Of a DNA stretch of 64,000 nt, positions 42,577-51,873 are shown in pieces. Under the pieces are notes generated by a model that did no database searches, was not told the origin of the DNA, and saw only the letters and a program-made list of their open reading frames with translations. Both the position numbers and the translations under genes were made by a program. Numbering within the stretch: position 1 is the first letter of the stretch; every line of letters begins with the position of its first letter. Location of the stretch: contig NZ_VZQQ01000006.1 in the NCBI RefSeq assembly GCF_014397785.1, positions 1 to 64,000 of the forward strand, in the 5' to 3' direction. Source of the DNA: Paraburkholderia podalyriae. GTDB taxonomy: Bacteria > Pseudomonadota > Gammaproteobacteria > Burkholderiales > Burkholderiaceae.

Positions 42577-43782
42577 CTACGTGCTGTTTCGACGCGGTCC
42601 GCCCACGTAATCGAACACTGGCAATGTCATCAGGATGAAGACAAACGGGATCACTTCGATCGATTGATAGAAGAACGTTTGAAATAACGCGGCCCACACG
42701 CACAGAGAAATCCGGCTTTCGCTGCTTGCAAGTTTCGTCACGGATACCAGCACGCCGTAATAGAAGATCGCGCCCATCAGGCCGATGTTCAGGATCTGCT
42801 GCAGCACGCTCGATTCGACGACGCCGAACTCCTGTTTCACCGGGTCGGGTGCCGAGTTGGTGACGAGCCCGAAGTAGGTGCCGGCGATTACGTTGGCCGG
42901 CAATGCGAGCGCCCTCGCCTTGTCCCATGCTTCGGTGCGCCCGTCGTTGCCGTCCGACTCCAGATTCGTGGCACCCATGATCCGTTCGGTGCCGGCGTTG
43001 ACGACACTATCGTTCTGACTGCTCACCGCGACGCCGAAGATCAGGATCGCCATCGTCGCGAACACGGTGGCGACGATCAATTTCGCGTTTCTCGTGATGA
43101 ACTGGATCGGCCCCTGCACGAACGCGAGCCCGAAGGTGCCGAGAATGATCAGCATGCCGCTGCGCGACAGCGCCGAGAAAATCGCGAAGCTGAGCACCGC
43201 GCACGCGAGGCCCGACAGCACGTTCTTGCGCACCAGATAATCGACGCCGCACAGCGACGCGGCAATCGCGGCGAACAGCGGGTAATGCAGATAACTGCCG
43301 GTCAGCGCCGGCGCGCGCAGATTGTCGAAGCCGTAAGTCGCGCCGGGCAGATCGATCGGGAACACGTTCTGCTGCTGCGCGAGTGCGACGCCCGCCTCGA
43401 TCAGCGCGATCAGCACGAGCCCCGCATACGCGATGCGCGGCCGCACGAAACGCTTCTGATAGTTCGAGATCGCGTAGAAATAGACGAACAGCGTGAAGAC
43501 GAAGACGAGCAGATAGGACCGCCCGAGCTGATCGGTAACTTCGAGCGTCGCGACGATCGACAGCGCCACCGAGAACAGCATGCCCACCACGAAGCCGAAC
43601 GACAGACGTCCTTCGTCGCGGAAGTAAGCGGCAATCGCCGTCGGCGAGATGTACCACACGAGCAGACCGACGATGCCGCCGACCTGAATGAGATAGGCGG
43701 CGTCCTTGCCGATCAGGTACTCGAGAACGCCGCGCGTGGCGCACAGCACGACGGCAAGCAGATAGGCGATGGTGGCGATCAT
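42577..43782 (-). CDS. Wzy-type polysaccharide polymerase
   Basis: The 401-residue membrane protein has about 10-12 helices, a large periplasmic loop in the second half (about residues 275-330, with NLESDGNDGRTEAWDKARAL) and the O-antigen-ligase/polymerase-like topology. Sequence identity between Wzy proteins is low, so the call depends on topology and neighbours. ATG 43782 starts 4 bp after the stop of the glycosyltransferase gene and is preferred over 43833, which overlaps it. Confidence 0.78.
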   Translation of the reverse strand: MIATIAYLLAVVLCATRGVLEYLIGKDAAYLIQVGGIVGLLVWYISPTAIAAYFRDEGRLSFGFVVGMLFSVALSIVATLEVTDQLGRSYLLVFVFTLFVYFYAISNYQKRFVRPRIAYAGLVLIALIEAGVALAQQQNVFPIDLPGATYGFDNLRAPALTGSYLHYPLFAAIAASLCGVDYLVRKNVLSGLACAVLSFAIFSALSRSGMLIILGTFGLAFVQGPIQFITRNAKLIVATVFATMAILIFGVAVSSQNDSVVNAGTERIMGATNLESDGNDGRTEAWDKARALALPANVIAGTYFGLVTNSAPDPVKQEFGVVESSVLQQILNIGLMGAIFYYGVLVSVTKLASSESRISLCVWAALFQTFFYQSIEVIPFVFILMTLPVFDYVGGPRRNST

Positions 43783-43786
43783 GGCG

Positions 43787-44887
43787 TCAGGCCTGATACG
43801 CCACGCAGGCGTGTGCGTTGACCGGCTCACCACGATAGATGCGCTCGATCACGTCCGGGAACGCGTCGATCTCACACACGTTGAGCAAGGTGCCGTCGTA
43901 CTCGACGCCTTCCGCGCCGAGCGGCGTCGAGACGACCGGCAGCTTCGCCGCGAGCATCTCGAGCGTCTTCAGCTTGACGCCGGCGCCCGACAGCAGCGGC
44001 ACCACGCCGATATCGGCGGACTCGAAGTACTTGCCCGGATTTTCGACGAAGCCGGTCACGCAGATATCGTCGCAATTCAGGCGCTTCACGCGCTCGCTCG
44101 GATCGGAGCCGACCACGAACAGCTTCAGGTCAAGGCCGCGGCGGCGCAGCGGCAGAAAAATCGTGTCGATGAAATTGAGCAGCGCCTCTTCGTTTTCGCG
44201 GCGTTGCATCGCCCCCCAGAACAGGATGTTGCCTTTCTTCACCGTGTCTTTCGAGCGCCGCACGTCCTGCAGAAACGCCGGCAGCGAGATCGGCACGACC
44301 TGCAACGTGCCGACCCCGGGGTACAAGCCGTTGATCAGCTGCGCGTCCTTGCTGGACAGCACGAGCACCTTGTCGGCCAGCTTCAGAAGACGCTGCTCGA
44401 GCACGAAAGTCTGCCGGGTAAACAGCCATCCCTCGATGGACTTGACGCGCAACATGGCCTGGATCTGCACGTCATGCGCGCACATCACGATCTTCACGCC
44501 GTCGTGGAAACGGTCGCGCAGATTCTGCGCATACGCAAAGGATTGCGAGAACTCGAGTCGCACCGTGTCATAACGGTTCTTCTCGACGAGCTCGCAGATG
44601 AATTTGCCGATCGCGGGTTTATAGCGCGAGCACAGGCGTGGCGAAAAAATCAGCGGATTCGCGAGGAACGACGGAACCAGGTCGAACCGGCTCACGTACT
44701 TGACGTAGACGTTGCGAACGTTCGCGCGGAACTCGACGTCCTTTTCGTCGACCGGCACGCGCGACACGATCAGCACGTCGAGCTCCGATTCCGAGCTCAA
44801 TTTGATCAGGTAATCGTAGGCCAGACGGTGGCCAGCTTGCGGCGCGTTTTTCTGGGGCAGAAAAGGCGTGACAAATAGCTGTTTCAT
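43787..44887 (-). CDS. Family 4 glycosyltransferase (cluster 2)
   Basis: The 366-residue enzyme has an N-terminal GT4-type Rossmann domain (FVTPFLPQKNAPQAGHRL) and the C-terminal nucleotide-sugar-binding domain (GNILFWGAMQRREN; KYFESADIGVVPLLSGAGVK; LEMLAAKLPVVSTPLGAEG). Glycogen-synthase-like GT-B fold; retaining mechanism expected. ATG 44887 (MKQLFVTP) has AAGGGA upstream; in-frame ATGs further up lack family character. Confidence 0.9.
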   Translation of the reverse strand: MKQLFVTPFLPQKNAPQAGHRLAYDYLIKLSSESELDVLIVSRVPVDEKDVEFRANVRNVYVKYVSRFDLVPSFLANPLIFSPRLCSRYKPAIGKFICELVEKNRYDTVRLEFSQSFAYAQNLRDRFHDGVKIVMCAHDVQIQAMLRVKSIEGWLFTRQTFVLEQRLLKLADKVLVLSSKDAQLINGLYPGVGTLQVVPISLPAFLQDVRRSKDTVKKGNILFWGAMQRRENEEALLNFIDTIFLPLRRRGLDLKLFVVGSDPSERVKRLNCDDICVTGFVENPGKYFESADIGVVPLLSGAGVKLKTLEMLAAKLPVVSTPLGAEGVEYDGTLLNVCEIDAFPDVIERIYRGEPVNAHACVAYQA

Positions 44888-45028
44888 CCGAGTAGTCCCT
44901 TGCCTGTACGGTACGCGCTCGGCAAGCGCGGCCGTAAGATCCCTTCGCATCGCATATTGGTCTTGTGATCGGTCCATTCGCGCGCTACGCCCCGCACCGC
45001 GGGCGCGTAGCGAACAAAGCGCCCGGGC

Positions 45029-47248
45029 TTATCTGTCGTACGGTTTGTAGATGTAGGCTGCGTAGCGATAGCGTCCATAGCCGTAGCTATAGCGTCCCGG
45101 CCGCATCCGCAGTCCGTTCATGATCACGCCGCGCACCGGCAGGCCGACCTTCTGCATCTGGCGGACCGACTCGCGCAGCTCGCCGATACCCGTGACACCC
45201 TGACGCGCGACGAAGAAGGTCGTACCGGCCACGCAGGCGAGCCGCACCGCATCCGAGGCGAGCAGCACCGGCGGTCCGTCGAGCAGCACGACGTCGTAGC
45301 CGGTCGCGACCTGGCGCAGCACCGCATCGAGCCGTGTGTTCGACAGCACGTCGCTCGGGCTCGCGACCTGGCGGCCGCTCGCGATGAAGTCGACGCCCTG
45401 AAAACGGGTCGCGCGAATCAGTTCGTCGGGGCGGTACGCACCCTGGATCAGATCGGACAGGCCCGGACCGCGATCGCCGCCGAGATGCCGATGCAGGAAA
45501 CCGCGCCGCAGATCACCGTCGATCAGCAGCACACGCTTGCCGGTCGCGCCGATCACCGCGGCGAGATTCAACGACACGAATGACTTGCCGATGCCCGGCG
45601 TCGGGCCCGTAATCAGCACGATGTGGTTGCGCGCCTTGGTCATCGTGAATTCGAGCGCGGTGCGAAAGCCACGCAGACTTTCGATGGCCGGATCGATCAC
45701 CGCTTCGCCCGCGAGCACCAGCGCCTTCGATTCCGGACGGCGACGGCTTTGCGCGAACCGCTCTTCCTGACGGCTGAACGGCACGCTCGCATAGACCGGC
45801 AAACCGGTGCACAGCTCGACTTCGTACGGATCGTCGATCGCGTCGAACAGACGCTGACGCACGAGCGCGATCACCACGCCGACGAACACGCCCAGCATCA
45901 GCGCCGCGGTGATGATCAGAAGCGGCTTGGGCCGCACCGGCGTGTCGGGCGCGACGGCGCCATCGACGATGCGCACGTTGCCGGCCTTGCCCGCCTTGAT
46001 CAGCTTCAGCTGTTCGAGCGTATTGCGCAGCGACGTGTCGAGTTCGGTGCCGACCTGCACGTCGCGCTGCAGGCGCAGCACGTTCTGTTCGAGCGGCGGC
46101 AGCGATTGCGTCCGGCTCGCGAGATCTTTCGCTTCCTGTTGCGTCGCATGCAACTGCGCGTTGACCGACTGCACGGCCGGATGCTGGTCGGTGAAGCGCG
46201 ACAGCAGTTCATTGCGCTTCTGCTGAAGTTCCGCGAGCCGCGTCTGCGCCTGAACCGACAGTTGCAGCAGGTTGGTCGCTTCCTCGCCGAGATCGACGGT
46301 GCCATGCTTCGCGCGGAAGTCGTTGAAGCGCGTTTCCGAATCGGAAAGCTGCTGGCGCATTTCCGGAAGCTGCAGTTCGAGGAAACGGATCGAACGCTCC
46401 GCTTCCTCGGATTTGCGCTTCAGGTTCTGGCTCACGTATTCGCCCGCGATGGTCGCGAGAATCGCGCTGATCTTCTTCGGCTCGCTGCCCTCGAGCGACA
46501 CGCCGAGGATGTCGGATTCCTTGCCTTTTTCCGAGATCGTCAGTTCCTTGCGCAGCTTTTCGGTCGTCGTCAGCTCGGACTGGCGCCGCACCTCGAAGGT
46601 CGCGCCCGGCTCCGCCTCGATCCGGTCGACGACCAGCGTGAGCGGCCCGTAGTTGGTCGTCGCGTTCAGCGGCTGGCCGACCGTGCCCTCGAGCTTCAGC
46701 TTGCCGTATTGCAGCTCGTAGCTCGATCCCTCGCCCTTCTTCAGCACGAACGGACGGTCGAACAGCTCTTCGGGCACGTCGAATTTCGACACGTCGATGC
46801 GCTCGTTGCCGTACACGTAGCCGTGCGGTCCCGGCGTCGACAGATGATCCGAATGGCGGGCGAGCCAGCTGCCGAACAGCGGGTAGTAGCGCGGCGTCGC
46901 CTGGATGTCCAGGTTGAGCTTGTCGACCGCTTGGCCCACCACCATGCGCGAGCCGATCACCTGCGCCTCGCCGGACGCCGCGGTCTTCACATCGAACATC
47001 GCGGATACGTCGCCGATTACGCTCTTGGACGAAGTACCCGCGTTTTCCTCGACCTGCACGAGAAGGTCCGCGCGATACACGGGTTGGGAGAAAACCGAAT
47101 AACCGATGCCGAGCGCGACCGCGATGGCCGTCGTGATGGCAATCAGCTTGCGATTGTCGTACAGCGCATCCAGATAATTCGCGAAGCCCGCCGGCGGATG
47201 TTCGCTGTTGTTGTTCCGGCTATCGAATGGTGCACTGCTTTGGTTCAT
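45029..47248 (-). CDS. Second Wzc-type co-polymerase and tyrosine autokinase (cluster 2)
   Basis: The 739-residue protein has the Wzz domain with a first membrane helix (ITTAIAVALGIGYSVFS), a long periplasmic helical part, a second helix (LLIITAALMLGVFVGVVIALV) and a kinase domain with Walker A (GPTPGIGKS, about 547-556) and Walker A' (LLIDGDLRRGF, about 573-584). The C-terminus is very Tyr-rich (YSYGYGRYRYAAYIYKPY). ATG 47248 (MNQSSAPF) has GGGAGA before it. It resembles the cluster-1 kinase in layout but the two differ throughout, so they are ancient paralogues rather than a recent duplicate. A small exported protein gene runs divergently from its start. Confidence 0.92.
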   Translation of the reverse strand: MNQSSAPFDSRNNNSEHPPAGFANYLDALYDNRKLIAITTAIAVALGIGYSVFSQPVYRADLLVQVEENAGTSSKSVIGDVSAMFDVKTAASGEAQVIGSRMVVGQAVDKLNLDIQATPRYYPLFGSWLARHSDHLSTPGPHGYVYGNERIDVSKFDVPEELFDRPFVLKKGEGSSYELQYGKLKLEGTVGQPLNATTNYGPLTLVVDRIEAEPGATFEVRRQSELTTTEKLRKELTISEKGKESDILGVSLEGSEPKKISAILATIAGEYVSQNLKRKSEEAERSIRFLELQLPEMRQQLSDSETRFNDFRAKHGTVDLGEEATNLLQLSVQAQTRLAELQQKRNELLSRFTDQHPAVQSVNAQLHATQQEAKDLASRTQSLPPLEQNVLRLQRDVQVGTELDTSLRNTLEQLKLIKAGKAGNVRIVDGAVAPDTPVRPKPLLIITAALMLGVFVGVVIALVRQRLFDAIDDPYEVELCTGLPVYASVPFSRQEERFAQSRRRPESKALVLAGEAVIDPAIESLRGFRTALEFTMTKARNHIVLITGPTPGIGKSFVSLNLAAVIGATGKRVLLIDGDLRRGFLHRHLGGDRGPGLSDLIQGAYRPDELIRATRFQGVDFIASGRQVASPSDVLSNTRLDAVLRQVATGYDVVLLDGPPVLLASDAVRLACVAGTTFFVARQGVTGIGELRESVRQMQKVGLPVRGVIMNGLRMRPGRYSYGYGRYRYAAYIYKPYDR

Positions 47249-47466
47249 GCGGGTTCTCCCAAAGTCTCGACGGTTTGCCACTTCTTCCCGGCGCCGGATC
47301 AGCACGTCGCCGCATTGCGTCACGCCTGTATCCATCGAGTTGACCGGCTCGATCGGACGGGGTAGCTGATTTACGCCACATCGGCTACCTTTGTGTGTAA
47401 CAGCGCCTATGCGAGTTCGGCTCTTTTCCCTAACATCGCACCACACGCTTTCTTATGGAGACCGAA

Positions 47467-47850
47467 ATGAAAATACTTTTTGCCGCCGTATTGCCGGTAT
47501 TGCTGACCGCCCAGCTGACCTACGCCCAGAGCATCGTGTCCGCGGCCTCTTCCGCTTATGCGCCGCGATATGTCGCCAAACACTCGCAACTCGACGCGAT
47601 GACGCCGCATGCCGCCAGTTCCACTACGCTCTACGGCTCGCCGTCGGATTTCACGTACGCTAAAAAGAACCGCTATGTCGCGCCCAACGTGTACACCGAA
47701 ACGAAAACCAGCCTTCCGAAACATAAACGTTCAAGCGTTACGCAGCATGTCCGCGGGAAGAATTCAGCGGACCCCTACGGCAACGATTTGTGGAATTCAG
47801 ACCAGACCTACGCGTCTCCCGACACCTCCGATCCATACAGCGCGCGCTGA
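47467..47850 (+). CDS. Small exported protein of unknown function, inside cluster 2
   Basis: A 127-residue product with a signal peptide (LFAAVLPVLLTAQLTYAQS) and a polar, Tyr/Ser-rich mature part without cysteines. ATG 47467 has GGAG 6 bases before it. It is the only plus-strand gene within cluster 2, divergent from wzc2 with 218 bp between. No family recognised. Confidence 0.65.
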   Translation: MKILFAAVLPVLLTAQLTYAQSIVSAASSAYAPRYVAKHSQLDAMTPHAASSTTLYGSPSDFTYAKKNRYVAPNVYTETKTSLPKHKRSSVTQHVRGKNSADPYGNDLWNSDQTYASPDTSDPYSAR

Positions 47851-48304
47851 ACTGAAGCGCATCACGGTCTGGATTCCCCGGCTCGCGATGTGGCCGCTTG
47901 CGGCCACATTCCTGTTTGGTTGAACTGACTGTCGGGCCGGTAGTGATGTTTCCCCGATTAGCCGCGTCTCGTCCGCCGATTTCCGCAAACGCGCACGACA
48001 TGCACATGCTTTTGTTCTAAAGTGTCTGGCCTTGCGTCGGCCATTAAGCCGATCATCGCCAGCTCTGTGCCGTCACCGCGGCCTCGTTTACTCTGTCAAA
48101 CCGTGCGCTTCAGCGCTCGATAAAATGCCTTTCCTTGGCGATCATAGTATTCAGAGAGCGGGTCTTTCAACGTTCGGCAGCGCACACAAAAGCCGATTGC
48201 TACGGATTGCTTCAGACAAGACAGGCGATAAAAAAACGCGCTTTTAAAATCATGATAACGGCGCTGTTATACATGCCGTTTGTCGCCATCAGCGCCGATT
48301 ATTT
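47851..48304. other. Intergenic stretch, hairpin but no gene
   Basis: About 450 bp between the small plus-strand gene and the convergent glycosyltransferase gene. It contains a strong hairpin (see the terminator entry). From about 47950 to 48300 the sequence is AT-richer, with no recognisable coding frame. Confidence 0.5.
47888..47909 (+). terminator. Hairpin behind the small exported protein gene
   Basis: ATGTGGCCGC-TT-GCGGCCACAT is a perfect 10 bp inverted repeat with a two-base centre, 37 bp after the stop of the small exported-protein gene. The downstream sequence (TCCTGTTTGG) is only weakly T-rich, so this is a candidate rather than a certain terminator. Confidence 0.4.
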
Positions 48305-49549
48305 TCACGGCGCCGGACGCGGATTATCTGCATAACGCGCACGCCGGCGCGACAGCGCGAAGTGCGCCGGACGTTCGCCGATGTGCATGATTTCGGCGAG
48401 ACGCCGCGCGTAATGCTCGGGAAGGTATTCGTCGACGTCGTACTTTCTGTGCTCATCGGCAAGATGAATAGCCAGTTCGCCGAACGCCCGTTTCAGGCTG
48501 TGCGGATCGAACATGAACTTGATCTTGTTGCCGACCGCTTCCGCGGTCACCGCCATGCTGCCGCCATCGCGAACCAGCACCGGCAGACCGAGCATCGCCG
48601 CCTCGATCACGACGAGCGGCGCGTTCTCCGCGCCCACCGACGGCACCACCACCGCATCGGCGAACTCGCGTATGGCGGGAAACAGTTGTTGCTGCGGCAT
48701 GGTGCCGAACAGAATCAGCTTGCGCTGGGCGATCAGCGACGCGTAGCGCTGCTCGATCGCCCGGCGATCCGGGCCATCGCCGTACACGCCGATGCAATTG
48801 ATGCGCTCGAAGCCCGCCGCTTCGCAGAGCGTCAGAAATTGCAGCAGGCCTTTCTCCGGCGAGATCCGTCCGACGAAGGCAAGGTTGAAGCGCTCCTTGT
48901 TACGCGCCGTGACGCACGGCATCGCGATCGGCACCGCCGACGGATTGTGCACGATGACCGTGTTTTTAATGCCGACGCGGTGCAGCGCTTGCTCCATGAA
49001 CAGGCTCGGGCACAGAATCCTGTCGAACACGCGCGCGGGATGGTAGGCCGAGCGGATCGCGTGCCACCACGCCTTCGTCATCAGGTCGTGCACGAGGCCC
49101 TTCGGCGTCGGCCGCAACGTCAAGGCTGCGCGCGTGCGCAGCACGTCGAGCGGCAGGATGATCGGATGCCTGTCCTTGTCGAAGTACTGCAGCGACGGGT
49201 TGTAGTAGACGAGGTGGTAGTCGTGGCAGGTGTGATATGCGCGGTAACCGAGCTGGCGTTGCTGTCGCGCGATCACGCTGAGGATCGAAGGCGACAGCAC
49301 GTTGTGGTAGTTGTGCACCATCAGCCGATGCGGCCGGAAGCGGTGCAGCGTCTTTTCGAGCGCGCGCGCGGCGGTCGCGTTCCAGGAGCGCGACAGCATC
49401 GTCGAGCGCGCGGAAAACTGGCTATCGTCGAAACGTTCGACCTCGACGCCGGGCAGCGTGCTCAACAGCTCGGCCGATTGTTGATAGACGACTTCCGCGC
49501 CGCCCATCTGCACATAATCGTTGATCACCAGTACTCTGCAGCGCTGCAT
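48305..49549 (-). CDS. Family 4 glycosyltransferase (cluster 2, distal operon)
   Basis: The 414-residue enzyme has an N-terminal domain (VLVINDYVQMGGAEVVYQQS, MVHNYHNVLSPSILSVIARQ) and a C-terminal GT4 domain (FVGRISPEKGLLQFL; VVPSVGAENAPLVVIEAA). ATG 49549 (MQRCRVLV) has AGGAGGGG upstream. It is the last gene of the block that also encodes the ATP-grasp, FAD and deacetylase proteins. Confidence 0.9.
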   Translation of the reverse strand: MQRCRVLVINDYVQMGGAEVVYQQSAELLSTLPGVEVERFDDSQFSARSTMLSRSWNATAARALEKTLHRFRPHRLMVHNYHNVLSPSILSVIARQQRQLGYRAYHTCHDYHLVYYNPSLQYFDKDRHPIILPLDVLRTRAALTLRPTPKGLVHDLMTKAWWHAIRSAYHPARVFDRILCPSLFMEQALHRVGIKNTVIVHNPSAVPIAMPCVTARNKERFNLAFVGRISPEKGLLQFLTLCEAAGFERINCIGVYGDGPDRRAIEQRYASLIAQRKLILFGTMPQQQLFPAIREFADAVVVPSVGAENAPLVVIEAAMLGLPVLVRDGGSMAVTAEAVGNKIKFMFDPHSLKRAFGELAIHLADEHRKYDVDEYLPEHYARRLAEIMHIGERPAHFALSRRRARYADNPRPAP

Positions 49550-49641
49550 GTGCCCCTCCTGTCGTATGCCCCTCGTGCCGTCTCGCGAAAGACCCGGACG
49601 GCTTGCCCGGACGGATCGCTTCGTCCGGGCGCTCCTTGTGT

Positions 49642-50571
49642 TCAAAACTGCGGAAACTTGCCGCGCCAGCCGCCACCCTCGCGCAGATAATGGAGAAACA
49701 GCGCAATGCCGCTCAATTGCGCGGCGAAACGCAGCGTCGACGCCGCATCGTCGATGATGATCGTGCGCAGCCGGTACGGATCGGTGTGCTGATCGTTCCA
49801 GCCGATGTCACAGGTGCGCGCGGTTTTGAAGCCCGCCGCCCGCACGAACTCCACTTCGCGATCGCCGTAATTGCCGTTCGGATAGGCGAAGTGCTCGCAA
49901 GGCTGCTGCAGCAGCGCCGCGATCTCATGGCGGCTGTCGCTGATTTCGGCCGCGCTTTCGGCGTCGCTGCAATGCGTGAGAATCGGATGGAAGCGCGTAT
50001 GCGCCTGGAAGTCGATGTGCTCGCGCATCGCCTGCATCTGTTCGATCGACAGGCCGGTGGGCCGGTCATCGCCGTCCTGCTGGTAGCCTTGCGCCGCCAG
50101 TGCGGCGAGGCGCTCGTCGTTGGTCATCCGCTTCAGACGTTCGTGGCCGACGCGCAACGAACCCGGATGCAGCCACCAGTGACTGCGTGGCCGTCCGACG
50201 ATGCGGCTGCACAGAAAGATCGTCGGCCGCACGTTGTGCTTGATGAACACCGGCAACAGCTGCGCATTACCCGCGTGGCCGTCGTCGAGCGTGATCGCGA
50301 CGCGCGGGCGGCCGCGGCCGGGTGCGCTGACGTCGGTCAACGGTACGAATTCGCACAGCTTGCGCAGATAGGTCAGGTGACGGTCGAGCGTGGCGGGATC
50401 GGGATCGTGATAAAGCAGCACGGCCACGCGGTCGCGCCACAGCAGCTTGCGCGTGAGCCACGCGAGCCCCGCGATCACGATCAGGCCCGCAAGCATCTCC
50501 TTCACGAGCGCCTTGAAGCGCTTCATGCGGCGCCCGCGATAGCTATCGGACAGGCGCGAGCGTGCGCCCAT
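49642..50571 (-). CDS. Membrane-anchored polysaccharide deacetylase (NodB-like)
   Basis: The 309-residue protein has one N-terminal helix (LAGLIVIAGLAWLTRKLLW) and a NodB-type domain: RVAITLDDGHAGNAQLLPVF (about residues 105-124, Asp pair), FQAHTRFHPILTH (metal-binding histidines) and FAYPNGNYGDRE. It would remove acetyl groups from polymer or precursor. The start is not certain: ATG 50571 is 10 bp after the stop of the FAD gene, ATG 50526 is an alternative; both keep the anchor. Confidence 0.88.
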   Translation of the reverse strand: MGARSRLSDSYRGRRMKRFKALVKEMLAGLIVIAGLAWLTRKLLWRDRVAVLLYHDPDPATLDRHLTYLRKLCEFVPLTDVSAPGRGRPRVAITLDDGHAGNAQLLPVFIKHNVRPTIFLCSRIVGRPRSHWWLHPGSLRVGHERLKRMTNDERLAALAAQGYQQDGDDRPTGLSIEQMQAMREHIDFQAHTRFHPILTHCSDAESAAEISDSRHEIAALLQQPCEHFAYPNGNYGDREVEFVRAAGFKTARTCDIGWNDQHTDPYRLRTIIIDDAASTLRFAAQLSGIALFLHYLREGGGWRGKFPQF

Positions 50572-50581
50572 TGCATGGGTC

Positions 50582-51835
50582 TTATTCACCTGAGCGCTCC
50601 GGCATGGGTGCATGAGCGATCGGCCACGCGCGTTGCCGCGCACCCGCCTTCAACGAACCGACGATGTGCCGCGCCACGGTCGGCGACGCGTGCTTGGTGC
50701 CGTAGACGAAACGCATCACGGGCCCGAAGCTGTGCGCGCACGCGGGTCCGACCACATAGAGGCCGCGCACGCGCGTTTCGTAGTGCGACGTCAGATCGGG
50801 CATGCCGCCCTGGTTCGAAATCGCATCCGCCAGATCTTTCGACAGGAACGCGTGCTGCCGCATGTCGGTCTTGAAACCGGTCGCGGCGATCACGTGATCG
50901 GCGCTCACCCGCGCCTGTTTGCCGTCGGTCAGCACGTTCAGCACGACGCGATCGTTTTCGATCGCCGCGGAGCGCACCTCGGTGCGATGCGAGATCTGCA
51001 CCTTGCCGACGACGCGATCGTGCAGCCACCATGCACCGGACGCGCCGTATGTGTGCTCCATGATCTGCTTGCGGCGTTTCGGGTCGAGCATGTGGAATAC
51101 GCCGGGAAATTCGGACAGGAACAGCGACCGCCAGCCGCGCCCCAGTCCCGCGTCGGGTCCCTTGATGCGCGACAGGATGTGGCGGCCGCCCTGCGGCCGC
51201 TCGTGCCACACCACACTGCTCTCGCGCATCAGCACGTGTGCGCGCGCGCCGAGCTCGTTGAGCAGCGCGGACAGCCCGAGCGCCGACTGCCCGCCGCCGA
51301 CGATCGCGATGTCCTTGCCACGCGCCCACTCGAGGTTCCCGTACAGCTCCGAATGCGTCACATACTGCTCCGGCAAACCCCGCAGCGCCGGCGGCGTTTG
51401 CGCGAAGCCCTTCAGGCCCAGCGCGACCACGACTTTGCGCGCGGCGAGCGAGCGGCCGTCGCTCAGCGACAGCTTGAACTGATCGCCGACGCGACGCAAT
51501 GCGAGCACGTCGACCGGCTGGATCTCGCCGACCAGATTCGACTGGAACCACAGCCCATACTCGACGAACGTTTCGAGCGGCAGCGCCATGCCGAGCGGCC
51601 GATAAGGCAGCCCTTTGAGGCGGCAGTAGTCTTCGACGGTAAAGCCGCTGCGCGGTGCATGCAGGCTCGACGCGAACGCCTCGGAGCGCAGCAGCATGCC
51701 GGGCGGCATCAAGTTGCGCCACGCGCCCATCGGTTCGCCGAGGATCTGGTAATCCATGCCGGCGGCCCTCAGATGCGCGGCAAGAGATGACCCGTAGGGC
51801 CCCGCGCCAATGATTATGGTATCGGTCAAAGACAT
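50582..51835 (-). CDS. FAD-dependent monooxygenase-type oxidoreductase in cluster 2
   Basis: The 417-residue protein has two dinucleotide-binding motifs: IIGAGPYGSSLAAHL (residues 7-21, FAD) and IVGGGQSALGLSALL (about 165-179, NADP), plus AATGFKTD before the end, so it fits flavin-containing or SidA/PvdA-like N-hydroxylating monooxygenases. ATG 51835 starts directly at the FAD motif. An oxidative modification of the polymer or of a precursor in this cluster is inferred. 38 bp separate it from the ATP-grasp gene. Confidence 0.82.
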   Translation of the reverse strand: MSLTDTIIIGAGPYGSSLAAHLRAAGMDYQILGEPMGAWRNLMPPGMLLRSEAFASSLHAPRSGFTVEDYCRLKGLPYRPLGMALPLETFVEYGLWFQSNLVGEIQPVDVLALRRVGDQFKLSLSDGRSLAARKVVVALGLKGFAQTPPALRGLPEQYVTHSELYGNLEWARGKDIAIVGGGQSALGLSALLNELGARAHVLMRESSVVWHERPQGGRHILSRIKGPDAGLGRGWRSLFLSEFPGVFHMLDPKRRKQIMEHTYGASGAWWLHDRVVGKVQISHRTEVRSAAIENDRVVLNVLTDGKQARVSADHVIAATGFKTDMRQHAFLSKDLADAISNQGGMPDLTSHYETRVRGLYVVGPACAHSFGPVMRFVYGTKHASPTVARHIVGSLKAGARQRAWPIAHAPMPERSGE

Positions 51836-51873
51836 TGCTGGTCTCCAGGGGGAACGTCTTTCGTCGCCACGCG

